Part shown: piece after piece, positions 9,901 through 18,186 of the stretch
Layout of the letters: each line of letters begins with the position of its first letter
How positions within the stretch are numbered: the stretch's first letter is position 1
Assembly (NCBI RefSeq): GCF_900156685.1
Contig: NZ_FTOJ01000001.1
Span: 682,001-746,000 of the forward strand
Origin: Chryseobacterium piscicola
GTDB lineage: Bacteria; Bacteroidota; Bacteroidia; Flavobacteriales; Weeksellaceae
Reading direction: 5' to 3'
DNA length: 64,000 nt
Notes under the pieces: generated by a model
Database searches by the model: none
What the model saw: the letters and a program-made list of their open reading frames with translations, nothing else
What the model was told of the DNA's origin: nothing
Translations under genes and position numbers: made by a program

Positions 9901-10044
9901 GTTAGTAAAGGTAAGAGCCAGAATATTCCTGATTGATTGTTGTTGATTGGGATAGCGAAGACAAATCATCAGAAGCCTCTGTACAAGGGCATAAGTTTTC
10001 CCCGAACCTGCGGAGGCATTGATTACCGTGTATGAATTTTGCAT
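6907..10044 (-). CDS. UvrD/AddA-like helicase-nuclease
   Basis: Superfamily 1A helicase fused to a PD-(D/E)XK nuclease, as in AddA/RecB-type double-strand-break processing enzymes. 1045 residues from the chosen ATG. Motif I is ASAGSGKT (residues 10-17), then LALTFTNKAANEMKERI; motif II DEFQDT at 398-403; VGDPKQSIYRFRGG; TIHKAKGLEFPIVF; and motif VI VATTRPVEQLFF. The C-terminal nuclease has PDRILKLKDEYIIVDFKTG with its Asp at about 1009. I chose the start at 10044 (MQNSYTVINASAGSGKT) because motif I of this family sits at the extreme N-terminus; a longer frame reaches 10128. No AddB-like partner is adjacent. It is divergent from the gene at 10228. Confidence 0.9.
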   Translation of the reverse strand: MQNSYTVINASAGSGKTYALVQRLLMICLRYPNQQQSIRNILALTFTNKAANEMKERILSWLGRFTEDSYAENSDLKNIQIAFEAEGVKIDILELHYRSKKLLDYVLHNYSTLNIGTIDRFNSRLVRSFSYELGLAKNFNLEIDPEPFLIEAVDKMLDQIGENDVISNSFMDYVDYSLENNERINLNKNLYDSAKEFVKDIHYENLQKNKDFDNEKYEDIKNTLRKEISANKKKSLELTLNSIQLFKDRAIEVEDFAQGKNGLGGFFVKVADYYQKDRKDFPFPTNEESARNNFQKICSAKSKHKEIDISEILDQLIQNRLTLIKIYIETQKKEKILAALLPLKVNKDIQDELKKIEEENDLVLLSKFNILINENLKSEPSAFIYEKVGSQFHHYFFDEFQDTSELQWQNFLPLRDHAVSSDNTSFTLVGDPKQSIYRFRGGESQLMLDIINKKETTPKEASLLVLKDNWRSAKNIVNFNNDLYRFHSENLNEEHKNIFGSDGEQNPKSSLEGRVKINLIENLTNEDFYTDTSEKMLKDIQESLNNGFSFSDITILCRGNFDIFSYAQKLGNLTVNYKGEITNIKTISDKGLTLDLSNTLKAVIEFLRWQSNRKNKTSLIMLMYFLKKSGRIVMDDFTVGMQEILNISDHDLIAEEILKKYGVKLHQDDFPKFNLYNFVEFYINEFSVENKETDFLLNFLEMLFNFTQNAGASTKEFLKYWDEEASKHTIQASENIDAIQIMTIHKAKGLEFPIVFIPMINKNRDAEFTNWFGTEDLDVLQSVNISQFSKNLEVYDEEIEIFNQENSYKNFVDRLCLQYVATTRPVEQLFFYIQKANKTSNNLEILDFVQSKNIENTDEFDLYPTEPEMLKKKVFHKKSTFRTKNITELKNLNEKKTSIKVATPSKNYQTRIEKVRVGLFVHELLSKINTKKDIAKVLERYILDGQITLEEKIDIEKNLLRIIDQHNEFFDEKWEVINEKDIMISENGVTKIYRPDRILKLKDEYIIVDFKTGEESEKNDAQIENYKTVLESLGRKVVKTRLIYI

Positions 10045-10227
10045 TTTTTGAAACAAATTGAAACTGCAAGATAACCAATTTTCTGCTTGGTTTTTAACAG
10101 TAAGAAGAGGTATTTTAACAATTTTCAAGCAAAAATTGATAAGATTTTATAAAACGTGTTAATGCTGGTTAAAATTTATTTTTTAAACCTAAATATATTT
10201 TAGATTTGCTCAATAAAACAATAGCTC

Positions 10228-10968
10228 GTGAAATGTAAATTACTTTTTATTTTTTCTTTCCTGCTCTCGCTCAATTTCTATGCTCAGGAATATATTTTTG
10301 GGAAAACTGTTTCTGAAGAAAATGCAGAAATGCCCAATGTTACTGTAATCAATCTGCGTACTGATGAAAGAGTGATTACCAATTCAGATGGCCACTTTAT
10401 GATTTTGGCAAGGCAAGGTGATGAGTTGCGGTTTATTACATTAGGCTACGAACGTTTTCAGACCAAAATAACAGCTGAAACTTTAAAATCTCCTGTAAAT
10501 GTTACGCTTAAAAGGAATGTATTGGCAATTGAAGAAGTGGTGCTAAAGAAAAGGCTTACTGGTGATTTGAAAATAGATACCAAAATCTACAATCCTACTA
10601 CTAAAGTACAGAAACTCCGGGCGGATATGTCAAAATATTTATCCCAGAAATCTGATCCTAAAATAATGGCACCAAAACCAGGCGAGTTTGTACAGCCTGT
10701 AACAAAAGGAACTTTCAGCTTTGGAAAAATTAAAAATAAATGGGATGATGTAGATTTGATGAATTATCTCATAAAGTCTTTAGGTACAGAATATTTTATA
10801 GAACTGAAAATTGAACCATCCCAAGTACAACATTTTATTTATTATGTTTTTGCAAGTGGTTTTGAACGCAAGACGATACTAAAATATGGCTATGTAAGTG
10901 AGGCAGACCTTAACAGATTCAATAATGCCGTATTGCAGAGAATTTCTTCCTACAAAGCACCCCAATGA
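10228..10968 (+). CDS. Secreted protein with carboxypeptidase-regulatory-like domain
   Basis: 246 residues, GTG start. It has a signal peptide (MKCKLLFIFSFLLSLNFYAQ) followed by a CarboxypepD_reg-like Ig domain (about 20-100: FGKTVSEENAEMPNVTVI, then DERVITNSDGHFMI and DELRFITLGYE). This domain often leads TonB-dependent receptors, but here no plug or barrel follows. Instead there is a helical tail of about 140 residues with no recognised fold. A TAGATTTG -7 box is at 10201-10208. It overlaps the next gene by 4 nt (ATGA). The two proteins share the same layout and look like diverged paralogues. Function unknown; likely periplasmic or cell-surface. Confidence 0.8.
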   Translation: MKCKLLFIFSFLLSLNFYAQEYIFGKTVSEENAEMPNVTVINLRTDERVITNSDGHFMILARQGDELRFITLGYERFQTKITAETLKSPVNVTLKRNVLAIEEVVLKKRLTGDLKIDTKIYNPTTKVQKLRADMSKYLSQKSDPKIMAPKPGEFVQPVTKGTFSFGKIKNKWDDVDLMNYLIKSLGTEYFIELKIEPSQVQHFIYYVFASGFERKTILKYGYVSEADLNRFNNAVLQRISSYKAPQ

Positions 10969-11765
10969 TAGTGAAATTAAATTTTTTTTTTTTCTTTCTT
11001 ATTTTTTCCGTCTCTTCATTTGGCCAAAATACATTTTCCGGAAATGTTTCAGATGAAAACGGAAGTAAACAGGGACAGGTTTTGGTGCTCAATAGTACGA
11101 AAAATCAATCTGTGTTTTCAGATGTGAAAGGTAACTTTGCGGTTACAGCTGACATAGGCGACGAGATTCGTTTTGTAAAAGATGGTTTCTACAGATCTCA
11201 AATACAGGTAACTGAAAAAGCTTTATCAGGAATTAATACGGTAAATATCAAACAGATTGAAATTCTGATTCCTGAGGTGGAACTCCAATTCCAGCCGACC
11301 GGAAATCTTGAAAAAGATGCTAAAAATGTGGGTGTTTCTAAACGGGTTTCGGCTCTTAATTCTTCAATGGATGAGTATATGAAATCTCCCCTCACCGAAG
11401 CTATGCCCGAAAATTCTACGCCAAAATCTTTTAAAACTCACGATTTTACTGAAGGGCAAGTGAATCTTATTGCAGTGGCAGGGTTAATTGGTAAGCTTAT
11501 CAATAAAGCGTCGAAACCCAAAATCACAAAAGCTAATTATTATGAAACACGTGATTTTATTTCCAGATTAAAAGCAGAAATAGATCTCAATCATTTCAAA
11601 AAATTCGGGATGAGTGAGGAAGGAATAGACCGATTTTTGTTGTATGCTGAAGATATTTTTATGCTCTCTACAAAATATAGAAAAGATTTTGATAAAGTTA
11701 AGATTTCAAATGATTTGATGTCTGCTTTCGGCGAATATAAAAAGACGAATAATCTAGAATTGTGA
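10965..11765 (+). CDS. Secreted protein with carboxypeptidase-regulatory-like domain (paralogue of upstream gene)
   Basis: 266 residues. A signal peptide (ending SVSSFGQ) is followed by a beta domain (about 24-95: TFSGNVSDENGSKQGQVLVL, SVFSDVKGNFAV, EIRFVKDGFYRSQ), then a helical tail of about 150 residues. The start overlaps the stop of the previous gene (ATGA), so translation is probably coupled. The tail contains AVAGLIGKLINKASKP and a repeated acidic/lysine-rich helix pattern, with no catalytic motif seen. The stop is 1 bp from the stop of the convergent GNAT gene, leaving no room for a separate terminator. Confidence 0.78.
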   Translation: MIVKLNFFFFFLIFSVSSFGQNTFSGNVSDENGSKQGQVLVLNSTKNQSVFSDVKGNFAVTADIGDEIRFVKDGFYRSQIQVTEKALSGINTVNIKQIEILIPEVELQFQPTGNLEKDAKNVGVSKRVSALNSSMDEYMKSPLTEAMPENSTPKSFKTHDFTEGQVNLIAVAGLIGKLINKASKPKITKANYYETRDFISRLKAEIDLNHFKKFGMSEEGIDRFLLYAEDIFMLSTKYRKDFDKVKISNDLMSAFGEYKKTNNLEL

Positions 11766-11766
11766 T

Positions 11767-12279
11767 TTAGTGGTAAACAATATCGTATATTTCATCTTTA
11801 GCTTCATTTATATTTAAAGGCTGAAAATTAGCTAAAAGCCAGAGTTCAAGTTTATTTTTTCCTTCACCGTAACTAGGCTGTATGTACATATCATCAATTA
11901 AACAGAATCCGTTTTTCTGATAAAATGAAAATCTTCGTTTAGCATCTTCATTGAGGTGCTCGGGTTCAATTTCCAAAATGATTTTAGTGTAATTTTCCTT
12001 TAAATGATTGATGATTTTTGATCCAAGTTGTTGATTTCTGAATTCAATAAAAACTTCAAAATGTTCTACAAAAGTGAACGTTGATAGTTCCCAGAGGGTA
12101 ATGTAGCCAACGTTTTCACGCTCATTAGAAACAGAGAAAAATTTCACATTAGAATGCGCAAAAAGTTGTACAAACTTCGCCCAATCCCTCCTTTCGTCTT
12201 CTGGGAAAGAGGTTATGTAAGAATTGTAAATCTGTTCAATTCTGTAGTCATCTTGTGAAGTAATCTGATTAAATTCCAT
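11767..12279 (-). CDS. GNAT-family N-acetyltransferase
   Basis: 170 residues with the GNAT layout: a variable N-terminal part (NSYITSFPEDERRDWAKF), then VGYITLWELSTFTFVEHFEV (strands 3-4) and the acetyl-CoA loop region RNQQLGSKIINHLKEN (the Q/RxxGxG/A loop as QQLGSK), then RFSFYQKNGF, the usual C-terminal 'FYxKxGF' segment. The substrate cannot be predicted. It is the last gene of a minus-strand operon after DUF2851 and PspC genes; the PspC stop is 2 bp upstream of its ATG. Confidence 0.85.
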   Translation of the reverse strand: MEFNQITSQDDYRIEQIYNSYITSFPEDERRDWAKFVQLFAHSNVKFFSVSNERENVGYITLWELSTFTFVEHFEVFIEFRNQQLGSKIINHLKENYTKIILEIEPEHLNEDAKRRFSFYQKNGFCLIDDMYIQPSYGEGKNKLELWLLANFQPLNINEAKDEIYDIVYH

Positions 12280-12281
12280 TT

Positions 12282-12503
12282 TTATAGATCAAAAACACTC
12301 GGTCTGCGAGTGATAAAAATATCTTTTACCCAAAGTGTAAAAGCCAACCCTAGATAAATTAAAAAAAAGAAACCTGCTGTAGCAAAAGTAGAGTAGATGA
12401 AGAAAACCCTCAGTTTAGAGACAGGAATTCCCAGCTTGGCGCCCATTCTTGTGAGTACTCCAAACCATTCTCTTTCCATTTTGTGACGAAGGTTGTCAAA
12501 CAT
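12282..12503 (-). CDS. PspC-domain small membrane protein
   Basis: 73 residues. An amphipathic N-terminal part (FGVLTRMGAKLGIPVSKLRV) is followed by one hydrophobic segment (about residues 35-58), the usual PspC pattern: a short 'GVxxGxAxxxGxxxxxxR' lead and a TM helix. PspC proteins act in envelope-stress responses in proteobacteria; in flavobacteria the role is not established. The start lies inside the end of the DUF2851 gene (8-bp overlap), pointing to translational coupling. Confidence 0.82.
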   Translation of the reverse strand: MFDNLRHKMEREWFGVLTRMGAKLGIPVSKLRVFFIYSTFATAGFFFLIYLGLAFTLWVKDIFITRRPSVFDL

Positions 12504-13770
12504 GATTGCTTTCTTTTAAAATTTTAAATCCGATGCTGCAATTTAAGCAATTTTTCTGAGTACAATAGTTTTTGTAGTGATAAATAAGGCTCTGAGACTG
12601 CATTGCATTTTTTGTTTTTAAGGATAAATTTTTCCAACCTTCTAGAATTGCATTCTTTTCTGAATGGAGTTCTTTATAAAAGTCGAGTATTTCATCAGCA
12701 ATTTCTTCGTTTTGGTATTTGTGGTATGTGTATTTTATGGGTAAAATGGTATTTAAGATAATCAGTTCAATGAAATCTTTAGTTAGAACTTTAGTCTGGT
12801 CAACAGTAGATATTTTACCAAAATTAAAATGATTGTCCCAATATTCTGAAGCTTTAACATCTTTAAAAATAAAAAAGAAATCATCTGTATTTTTGGCTTC
12901 CATTATTTTTGAAAAAAGATTTTGCTGTTGATGGTAAAGGTCTGCGAGCTGAGACAAACGCAAAGTGGGGAAATTCGGTGGGCGTAATCTTAGAAATTTC
13001 GGACGAATAATGACGGTAGGTAATTCAAATTTAGCTTTCAGAAAATCAAATTCTCTTTTCCATATTTGCATTTGTGGGTCTTCTGGTTTTTCTAGCCAGC
13101 CAGATATTCCGAAAAGCAAGGCTTCAAGTTGGGTTTTGTTTTGTCTGATTTTATTGAAAACCGTAAAATCAATGCTTTCTGCAATCTGTTTGAAGATCTG
13201 TGCATTCACTTTTAATCCGAAAGAGTAGGAGAGACTGTGAAAAAGAATGGCTTCGTAATTATTTTTAAACCGCAACAAATCCTTTTCAATTTCAAGAGAT
13301 TTTTCTTCCAGCTTTTTCAATAAACTTTCTTCGAAGAAATGAACGGGAATTTTTTTAGCATCAAACAAATCTTCACAAGCAATAAACTGGCTTTCTTGTA
13401 ACAGTTTTTCATATTTTCCGAAGACATTTTGATCGATATGATGAATCAGTTCCAGTGTGGGAATATTTTTCAGTTTAAATTCATCAATATCGGTATCATT
13501 TTGAAATACAACGTGTAAAATGATATTGTCGTAGTTGGGATTTTTGGTGTGTTGATGAAAAATCCAGTCGGATGATCTTACGTGCAGCTCAATGTTTCCG
13601 GCTAGGGTGACGTTATTGATTTTAATCTGAGCCATGAGAAAATCGGGCCCGGAATCTGTATTCCATCGTCCGAAATCGATTATTTCTACAGAATTTCCTT
13701 CGGTGTCTTTAAAATTAAAATTGGTAAAAACCCTGAAGTTCCAAAGATATTGAAGCAGTTTTTCGTTCAT
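12496..13770 (-). CDS. DUF2851 family protein
   Basis: 424 residues and full length for this Bacteroidetes family of unknown function. Recognisable stretches are EKLLQYLWNFRVFTNFNFKD at the N-terminus, then IIDFGRWNTDSGPDFLMAQI, GNIELHVRSSDWIFHQH and NYDNIILHVVFQND, a segment some have likened to a nuclease-like core (D, E and H residues in strands). The C-terminal CTQKNCLNCSIG contains three clustered Cys. It is the first gene of an operon with PspC and GNAT genes. Cytoplasmic; no signal peptide. Confidence 0.88.
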   Translation of the reverse strand: MNEKLLQYLWNFRVFTNFNFKDTEGNSVEIIDFGRWNTDSGPDFLMAQIKINNVTLAGNIELHVRSSDWIFHQHTKNPNYDNIILHVVFQNDTDIDEFKLKNIPTLELIHHIDQNVFGKYEKLLQESQFIACEDLFDAKKIPVHFFEESLLKKLEEKSLEIEKDLLRFKNNYEAILFHSLSYSFGLKVNAQIFKQIAESIDFTVFNKIRQNKTQLEALLFGISGWLEKPEDPQMQIWKREFDFLKAKFELPTVIIRPKFLRLRPPNFPTLRLSQLADLYHQQQNLFSKIMEAKNTDDFFFIFKDVKASEYWDNHFNFGKISTVDQTKVLTKDFIELIILNTILPIKYTYHKYQNEEIADEILDFYKELHSEKNAILEGWKNLSLKTKNAMQSQSLIYHYKNYCTQKNCLNCSIGFKILKESNHV

Positions 13771-13960
13771 CGTCTGTGTATTTGTGTGGAATAAATGTAC
13801 AGAATTTCGATGAAATGAAAATGTTTTTTCTAGTAATGAAAATAATTTTTTGCTGAATACACTGTAATGGTAGAAAATTTGTTGAAGTAAAAATAAAATT
13901 CCAAAGTTGGGAGAATTGGAAGAGCTGGCAACTCAAAAAAAGAAAATTTAAACACATAAA

Positions 13961-13996
13961 AAAATCAGAGTCGAAAACTCTGATTTTATTTTTTTT
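13961..13996 (-). terminator. Terminator downstream of bshA
   Basis: Perfect 11-bp inverted repeat AAAATCAGAGT (13961-13971) / ACTCTGATTTT (13977-13987) with a 5-nt loop, flanked by A-runs on the left and T-runs on the right, so it can work in either direction. It lies 16 nt past the bshA stop. The rest of 13771-14011 holds no gene that I can see. Confidence 0.85.
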
Positions 13997-14011
13997 CACC
14001 AAAAAAGTATT

Positions 14012-15160
14012 TTACACTTTTGTCAGTTTACCTTTAAAATTCTCAATCGTCGTTTTATACATTTCCTCGTAAACAGGGAGAACGTTTTTTAGATCAAATT
14101 TTATTGCCTGTTGCTTGGCATTGATTTTCATTTGTGCTAAAAGTTCCTCGTTGCTCAGCAGTTTTATGCAATAGTTGCTCATTGCTTCTACGTTACCTAT
14201 TTCTGCAAGGAAACCTGTTTCGCCCTGAATATTCACCTCGGGAATTCCTCCGGCGTTGGAACTGATAACGGGAGTGTTGGCAGCCATTGCTTCTAGAGCG
14301 GCAAGACCAAAACTTTCCTGTTCAGAAGGAAGAAGAAACACATCGGAAAGCTGAAGGATTTTATACAAATCATTCACTTTACCCAAAAGACGGATCTTAG
14401 AAATAAGTTCAGGATTATTTTCCAAAAACTGGTTTACCTTTTCCATTTCTGGACCTTCGCCGATGATGATGAGTTTTGATTTCACTTTTTTCTCAACATT
14501 TTTGAAGATTTGCAAAACTTCCTCAACACGTTTTACTGGTCTTAAATTGGAAACATGAATTAAAATTTTCTCATCAGGATTGGCAAATTGCGTACGCTGG
14601 CACTCATTGCATTCATCAAATTCAGAATTATCAATGAAATTGGTAATCACCTGAATTTCTTTTTTAATTCTAAAAAACTGCAAAGTATCTTTCTTTAAAC
14701 TCTCAGACACTGAAGTAATGGCATCTGATTGATTTATAGAAAACTCAACAGCATGTTTGTAACTCGGGTGCTGACCTACCAAAGTAATATCGGTGCCGTG
14801 TAGTGTGGTTACCAAAGGAATATCGTTGTTGTCTTCCTTCAGCATTTGCTTTGCCGTAAACGCTGCGTAAGCATAAGGAATTGCATAATGGGCGTGAAGC
14901 AGATCTAGTTTGTACAGATTCACAACTCGGTAAATCATTGAGCTCAACGCAATGTCATAAGGCTGATACTGAAAGAGCGGATAAGTTTGCACATTAACTT
15001 TGTGAAAGAATATATTGGGATTGGTAATATCTAATCTTGCTGGCAGTGCAGAACTGATGAAATGTACCTCATAGCCTTTATTGGCGAGAGACATCCCAAG
15101 CTCTGTTGCTACAATTCCGCTTCCTCCGTAGGTAGGATAGCAAAGTATGCCTATTTTCAT
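14012..15160 (-). CDS. bshA: N-acetyl-alpha-D-glucosaminyl L-malate synthase BshA
   Basis: GT4-family glycosyltransferase that joins UDP-GlcNAc to L-malate, the first step of bacillithiol synthesis; cytoplasmic. 382 residues, the normal length. The N-terminal Rossmann fold begins MKIGILCYPTYGGSGIVATE (the GGSG nucleotide loop). LHAHYAIPYA and TTLHGTDIT are the BshA-type acceptor-side motifs, VSNLRPVKR the donor-binding segment, and EQESFGLAALEAMA the E-x7-E motif. It follows a GH3 gene by 36 nt on the same strand, so likely one operon. bshB and bshC are not in the window. Confidence 0.95.
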   Translation of the reverse strand: MKIGILCYPTYGGSGIVATELGMSLANKGYEVHFISSALPARLDITNPNIFFHKVNVQTYPLFQYQPYDIALSSMIYRVVNLYKLDLLHAHYAIPYAYAAFTAKQMLKEDNNDIPLVTTLHGTDITLVGQHPSYKHAVEFSINQSDAITSVSESLKKDTLQFFRIKKEIQVITNFIDNSEFDECNECQRTQFANPDEKILIHVSNLRPVKRVEEVLQIFKNVEKKVKSKLIIIGEGPEMEKVNQFLENNPELISKIRLLGKVNDLYKILQLSDVFLLPSEQESFGLAALEAMAANTPVISSNAGGIPEVNIQGETGFLAEIGNVEAMSNYCIKLLSNEELLAQMKINAKQQAIKFDLKNVLPVYEEMYKTTIENFKGKLTKV

Positions 15161-15196
15161 ATTTACTTATTGATTTATAGTGTAGATAACTTAATT

Positions 15197-16879
15197 TTAT
15201 TTTGTTTTCATGTCAATTCCCATTCCAGGCTTCAGATTTTCATTAACTAAAACCGGTAGCTTGCCATGAATTTTAGTATTTCCTTTTAAAGCATTTGCTG
15301 TTGCGGTCATAGAATCTTCATTGTTTTCGTAGGAAACCAAAACTGTGGAGATTTTAGATAAGTCGATGTCTTTCAATGCATAAGGACTTCCGAAAACGTT
15401 TAGTATTATATTATGTTTTTTGGCAAGCTCAGCTAGAATTTTTTTAGATTCAGCCGAAATTTTGAAAGGTTTATACGCTGTAGAATTGTCTTTATGAAAA
15501 CCTACTAAAACCGTTGATCCGGCAGGAATAGTTTTAATCTCATTCAATTTTTTTACAGTGACCAAACTTCCCATTTGGTAAGCAAAAGTTTGATAAGAAG
15601 CTTCTTCTAGTGGAATGTAATATGTGTTTTCCTTTAAAGGTAAAAGTTTCTTTTCATCTTTAATTAAGGTTAAAGCATTGGCATACATTTCCTGAACTAT
15701 TGCAGTATGTGAGGCGTTGTTCAGATCTGAATTGATGTTTTGCGGATTTTTAGGAGTGTATTGGTTTAAACCTAAAAAATATTTGGTCAACAGAATTTTC
15801 TTTACACTTTCTTCCACTCTCGCCTGCGGAATTTCGCCGTTGTCAATTGCTTTCTGAATTAATCTTTTACCTTCTGCAACTCCTTGTGAAAAGAGCATAA
15901 TGTCGTTTCCGGCTTTAAAAGCTAAAGCGTCTAGCTCGCCCGGTTTGTATTTATTTGCAACAGCACCCATGTTTAATGCATCAGTGATGATTAAACCTTT
16001 ATAGCCCAATTTCTCTTTAAGCAGCCCAGTTACAATATTTTTAGAAACGGAAGCGGGAATTCCTTTCGCAGGCTCTAAAGCAGGAACATACAAGTGAGCT
16101 ACCATTACGCCACCGATGTTTTTGTTCATTAATGCTTTAAAAGGAGCAATTTCAACTTCATTCAATCTGTCGATTTTATGAGAAACTACAGGCAAATCCA
16201 AATGGGAATCTGTACTGGTATCGCCATGACCTGGGAAATGTTTGATGGCGGCTAAAATATTGTTATTCTGTAAGCCGTTGGAGTAGGCGAGGGCAGATTT
16301 TGTGACATTCTTTACTTCAGACCCAAAACTTCTGTTCCCGATTATAGGATTATTTGGGTTGGTATTAACGTCTACTACCGGTGCAAAGTCCCAGTTGATC
16401 CCCATTCTGTGGCAATCTTCTGCTATTTTGGCAGACATTTTTTCGATAAGGTCTTTATCCTGTATCGCACCGAGCGTCATTGCCCAAGGATATTTGTGAG
16501 CCGTGGCGATTCTTTGGTACAATCCCCATTCTGCATCCATACCAATCATCATTGGGGTTTTAGACTTCTGCTGAAATTCGTTTACAAGATTAATTTCTCT
16601 AGCTGCATCATCCTGCATCAGAATAAGTCCGCCAATCTGTTCTTTGTTAACGATATTTCTGATTTCATCTATATGATGATCACCTTTGTTGGTATACAAA
16701 GCAATAATAAACAATTGCCCAAGTCTTTCGCTTTGGGAGAGAGAATTATATTTGTCGTCTACCCATTTTTCAGCTTTTTTAATATCGGTTTTCGACCAGT
16801 TTCTAGGCTGGTATTGTGCGTTGACTTTTAAATTTAAAATTAAGAAAACGATAAGAAAAACGTTTGATAATTTTTTCAT
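15197..16879 (-). CDS. Secreted GH3 beta-N-acetylglucosaminidase-like enzyme
   Basis: 560 residues from the ATG at 16879, which starts a good signal peptide (MKKLSNVFLIVFLILNLKVN, then AQ); a longer frame begins at 16909. The GH3 (beta/alpha)8 barrel covers about 30-370, with GMDAEWGLYQR, KHFPGHGDTSTDSH (the NagZ-type KHFPGHG-x4-D(S/T)H catalytic loop) and the nucleophile Asp in ITDALNMGAV. A C-terminal alpha/beta domain follows (about 385-560). The NagZ-type His/Asp loop points to N-acetylhexosaminidase action on peptidoglycan fragments, outside the cytoplasm. It is upstream of bshA in the same operon; no functional link is known to me. Confidence 0.92.
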   Translation of the reverse strand: MKKLSNVFLIVFLILNLKVNAQYQPRNWSKTDIKKAEKWVDDKYNSLSQSERLGQLFIIALYTNKGDHHIDEIRNIVNKEQIGGLILMQDDAAREINLVNEFQQKSKTPMMIGMDAEWGLYQRIATAHKYPWAMTLGAIQDKDLIEKMSAKIAEDCHRMGINWDFAPVVDVNTNPNNPIIGNRSFGSEVKNVTKSALAYSNGLQNNNILAAIKHFPGHGDTSTDSHLDLPVVSHKIDRLNEVEIAPFKALMNKNIGGVMVAHLYVPALEPAKGIPASVSKNIVTGLLKEKLGYKGLIITDALNMGAVANKYKPGELDALAFKAGNDIMLFSQGVAEGKRLIQKAIDNGEIPQARVEESVKKILLTKYFLGLNQYTPKNPQNINSDLNNASHTAIVQEMYANALTLIKDEKKLLPLKENTYYIPLEEASYQTFAYQMGSLVTVKKLNEIKTIPAGSTVLVGFHKDNSTAYKPFKISAESKKILAELAKKHNIILNVFGSPYALKDIDLSKISTVLVSYENNEDSMTATANALKGNTKIHGKLPVLVNENLKPGMGIDMKTK

Positions 16880-16995
16880 ATATAAAATTGAATATAGACA
16901 AAAATACAACTAAAATATAAGCTTAACTAAGTTTTTGATATTTTTGGTATATGATTTGATTTGGCAATAACGATTTAATATATAAAATTTTTACA

Positions 16996-17514
16996 ATGAG
17001 AAAATTATTCCCAATTTTTATATTCGCGATGTTAAGCATTTTCGTAGTAAGCTGCGATAGCAACAACGATGAAGTAGTAGTTCAAGAGAATGTTGCTTCT
17101 GCAAAAATGCGTGATGTATCTGGTACATTAACTGCAGCAAACTCTTATTCTATCAATACAGGCATTAATATTTTAAGTACTGATGTTGTTTTAGTATACA
17201 GAAATTTTAATTCTAATTCTACTGGATCTCCAGTTTGGCAACTTTTACCAAAAACATATTATCTAAGTGGAGGTAGAGAATTAGACTTTAACTTCTTGTT
17301 TGATCCTAAAAATGTAGAGATTTATTCTGAAGCCAACTTTGATCAGGCAACTATGACAGCTGCTGAAGCTGCAGAGTTTAAAACAAATCAAAGTTTTAGA
17401 ATTGTTATAATTCCGGCTGATCCTGCAAAGAATTCTGCTCCAAAGGTTGATTTTAATGATTACAATGCAGTGGTAAAATACTACAAATTAGACGAGTCTA
17501 AGATTCAGAAATAA
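16996..17514 (+). CDS. Hypothetical lipoprotein
   Basis: 172 residues. A lipoprotein signal (FIFAMLSIFVVSC, lipobox VVSC with Cys20) is followed by an acidic linker (DSNNDE), typical of Bacteroidetes surface-export signals. The mature part reads MRDVSGTLTAANSYSINTGI, LVYRNFN, QLLPKTYYLSGGRELDFNFL and ends in a polar tail. It is likely a small beta-sandwich, with no catalytic residues evident and no known family recognised. Single gene, with its own terminator shared with convergent ribA. Confidence 0.75.
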   Translation: MRKLFPIFIFAMLSIFVVSCDSNNDEVVVQENVASAKMRDVSGTLTAANSYSINTGINILSTDVVLVYRNFNSNSTGSPVWQLLPKTYYLSGGRELDFNFLFDPKNVEIYSEANFDQATMTAAEAAEFKTNQSFRIVIIPADPAKNSAPKVDFNDYNAVVKYYKLDESKIQK

Positions 17515-17542
17515 GAAATATCTTTTCAATTTTTTATAATTA

Positions 17543-17576
17543 AAAAAGCTTCGGGAAATTTCCTGAAGCTTTTCTT
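17543..17576 (+). terminator. Bidirectional terminator between lipoprotein gene and ribA
   Basis: Inverted repeat AAAGCTTCGGGAA / TTTCCTGAAGCTTT (about 17545-17573) with one G-U pair and a tight loop, flanked by A- and T-runs. It serves the plus-strand lipoprotein gene and overlaps the end of ribA on the minus strand. Confidence 0.8.
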
Positions 17577-18173
17577 TTATTCATTATTATCATCTAAGAG
17601 ATGACCAAAGAAGTCTTTTTTTGTCTGCAAATATCCTCTACTGTTTTCATTAGCAGGAATCTGGAGCGGGATTCTAGAATTCAGTTCAATATTGCTTTCT
17701 TCTACAAATCTCACTTTTTCCGGATTGTTGGTTAATAAATTAATCTTTTCAACTCCAAGATTATTGAGAATATCAATAGCAATACCAAAGTTTCTGTCGT
17801 CCGCAGGAAGTCCTAATTCTAAGTTTGCCTGTACCGTATCTAAACCTTTTTCTTGTAGTGAATAAGCACGAAGCTTGTTGATGATTCCTATATTTCTTCC
17901 TTCCTGGCGAAGGTAAATCACCATTCCGCCATTTTCGTGCATGTATTTCATAGCTGCATCCAATTGCTGTCCGCATTCGCATTTCTGAGAATGAAAAACT
18001 TCTCCTGTAATACATTCTGAATGAAATCTCACGTTTACGGGTTGGGTAAAATCTGTGTTTTCAGCAACAATCGCCATGTGAGGCATCCAGTCTTGAGCAT
18101 TTTCTGCAAATGCAATCATCCGGAAATTTCCGTGCTCCGTAGGAACATTAGCTTCCGCCTGAATTTTTATCAT
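17577..18173 (-). CDS. ribA: GTP cyclohydrolase II (RibA)
   Basis: First step of riboflavin synthesis: GTP to 2,5-diamino-6-ribosylamino-4-pyrimidinone 5'-phosphate, formate and PPi; cytoplasmic. 198 residues, a stand-alone RibA without the RibB domain. The zinc site is visible: RFHSECITGEVFHSQKCECG supplies the three Cys ligands. GTP-binding and catalytic segments are YLRQEGRNIGI (Arg for the phosphates) and LTNNPEKV. It is the last gene of the minus-strand block and lies 13 nt after a small lipoprotein gene. Confidence 0.96.
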   Translation of the reverse strand: MIKIQAEANVPTEHGNFRMIAFAENAQDWMPHMAIVAENTDFTQPVNVRFHSECITGEVFHSQKCECGQQLDAAMKYMHENGGMVIYLRQEGRNIGIINKLRAYSLQEKGLDTVQANLELGLPADDRNFGIAIDILNNLGVEKINLLTNNPEKVRFVEESNIELNSRIPLQIPANENSRGYLQTKKDFFGHLLDDNNE

Positions 18174-18186
18174 TTATAAAAATATT

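Noticed and set aside
6907-10128. Long G+C-poor reading frames on the plus strand within the helicase gene (for example near 7417 and 9052)
   Set aside because: They lie wholly inside the clear UvrD/AddA-like gene in other frames, have no homology-like motifs, and the minus-strand protein shows all helicase motifs.
17577-18173. FMN riboswitch in front of ribA
   Set aside because: ribA follows a lipoprotein gene by 13 nt; there is no room and no conserved RFN element sequence.
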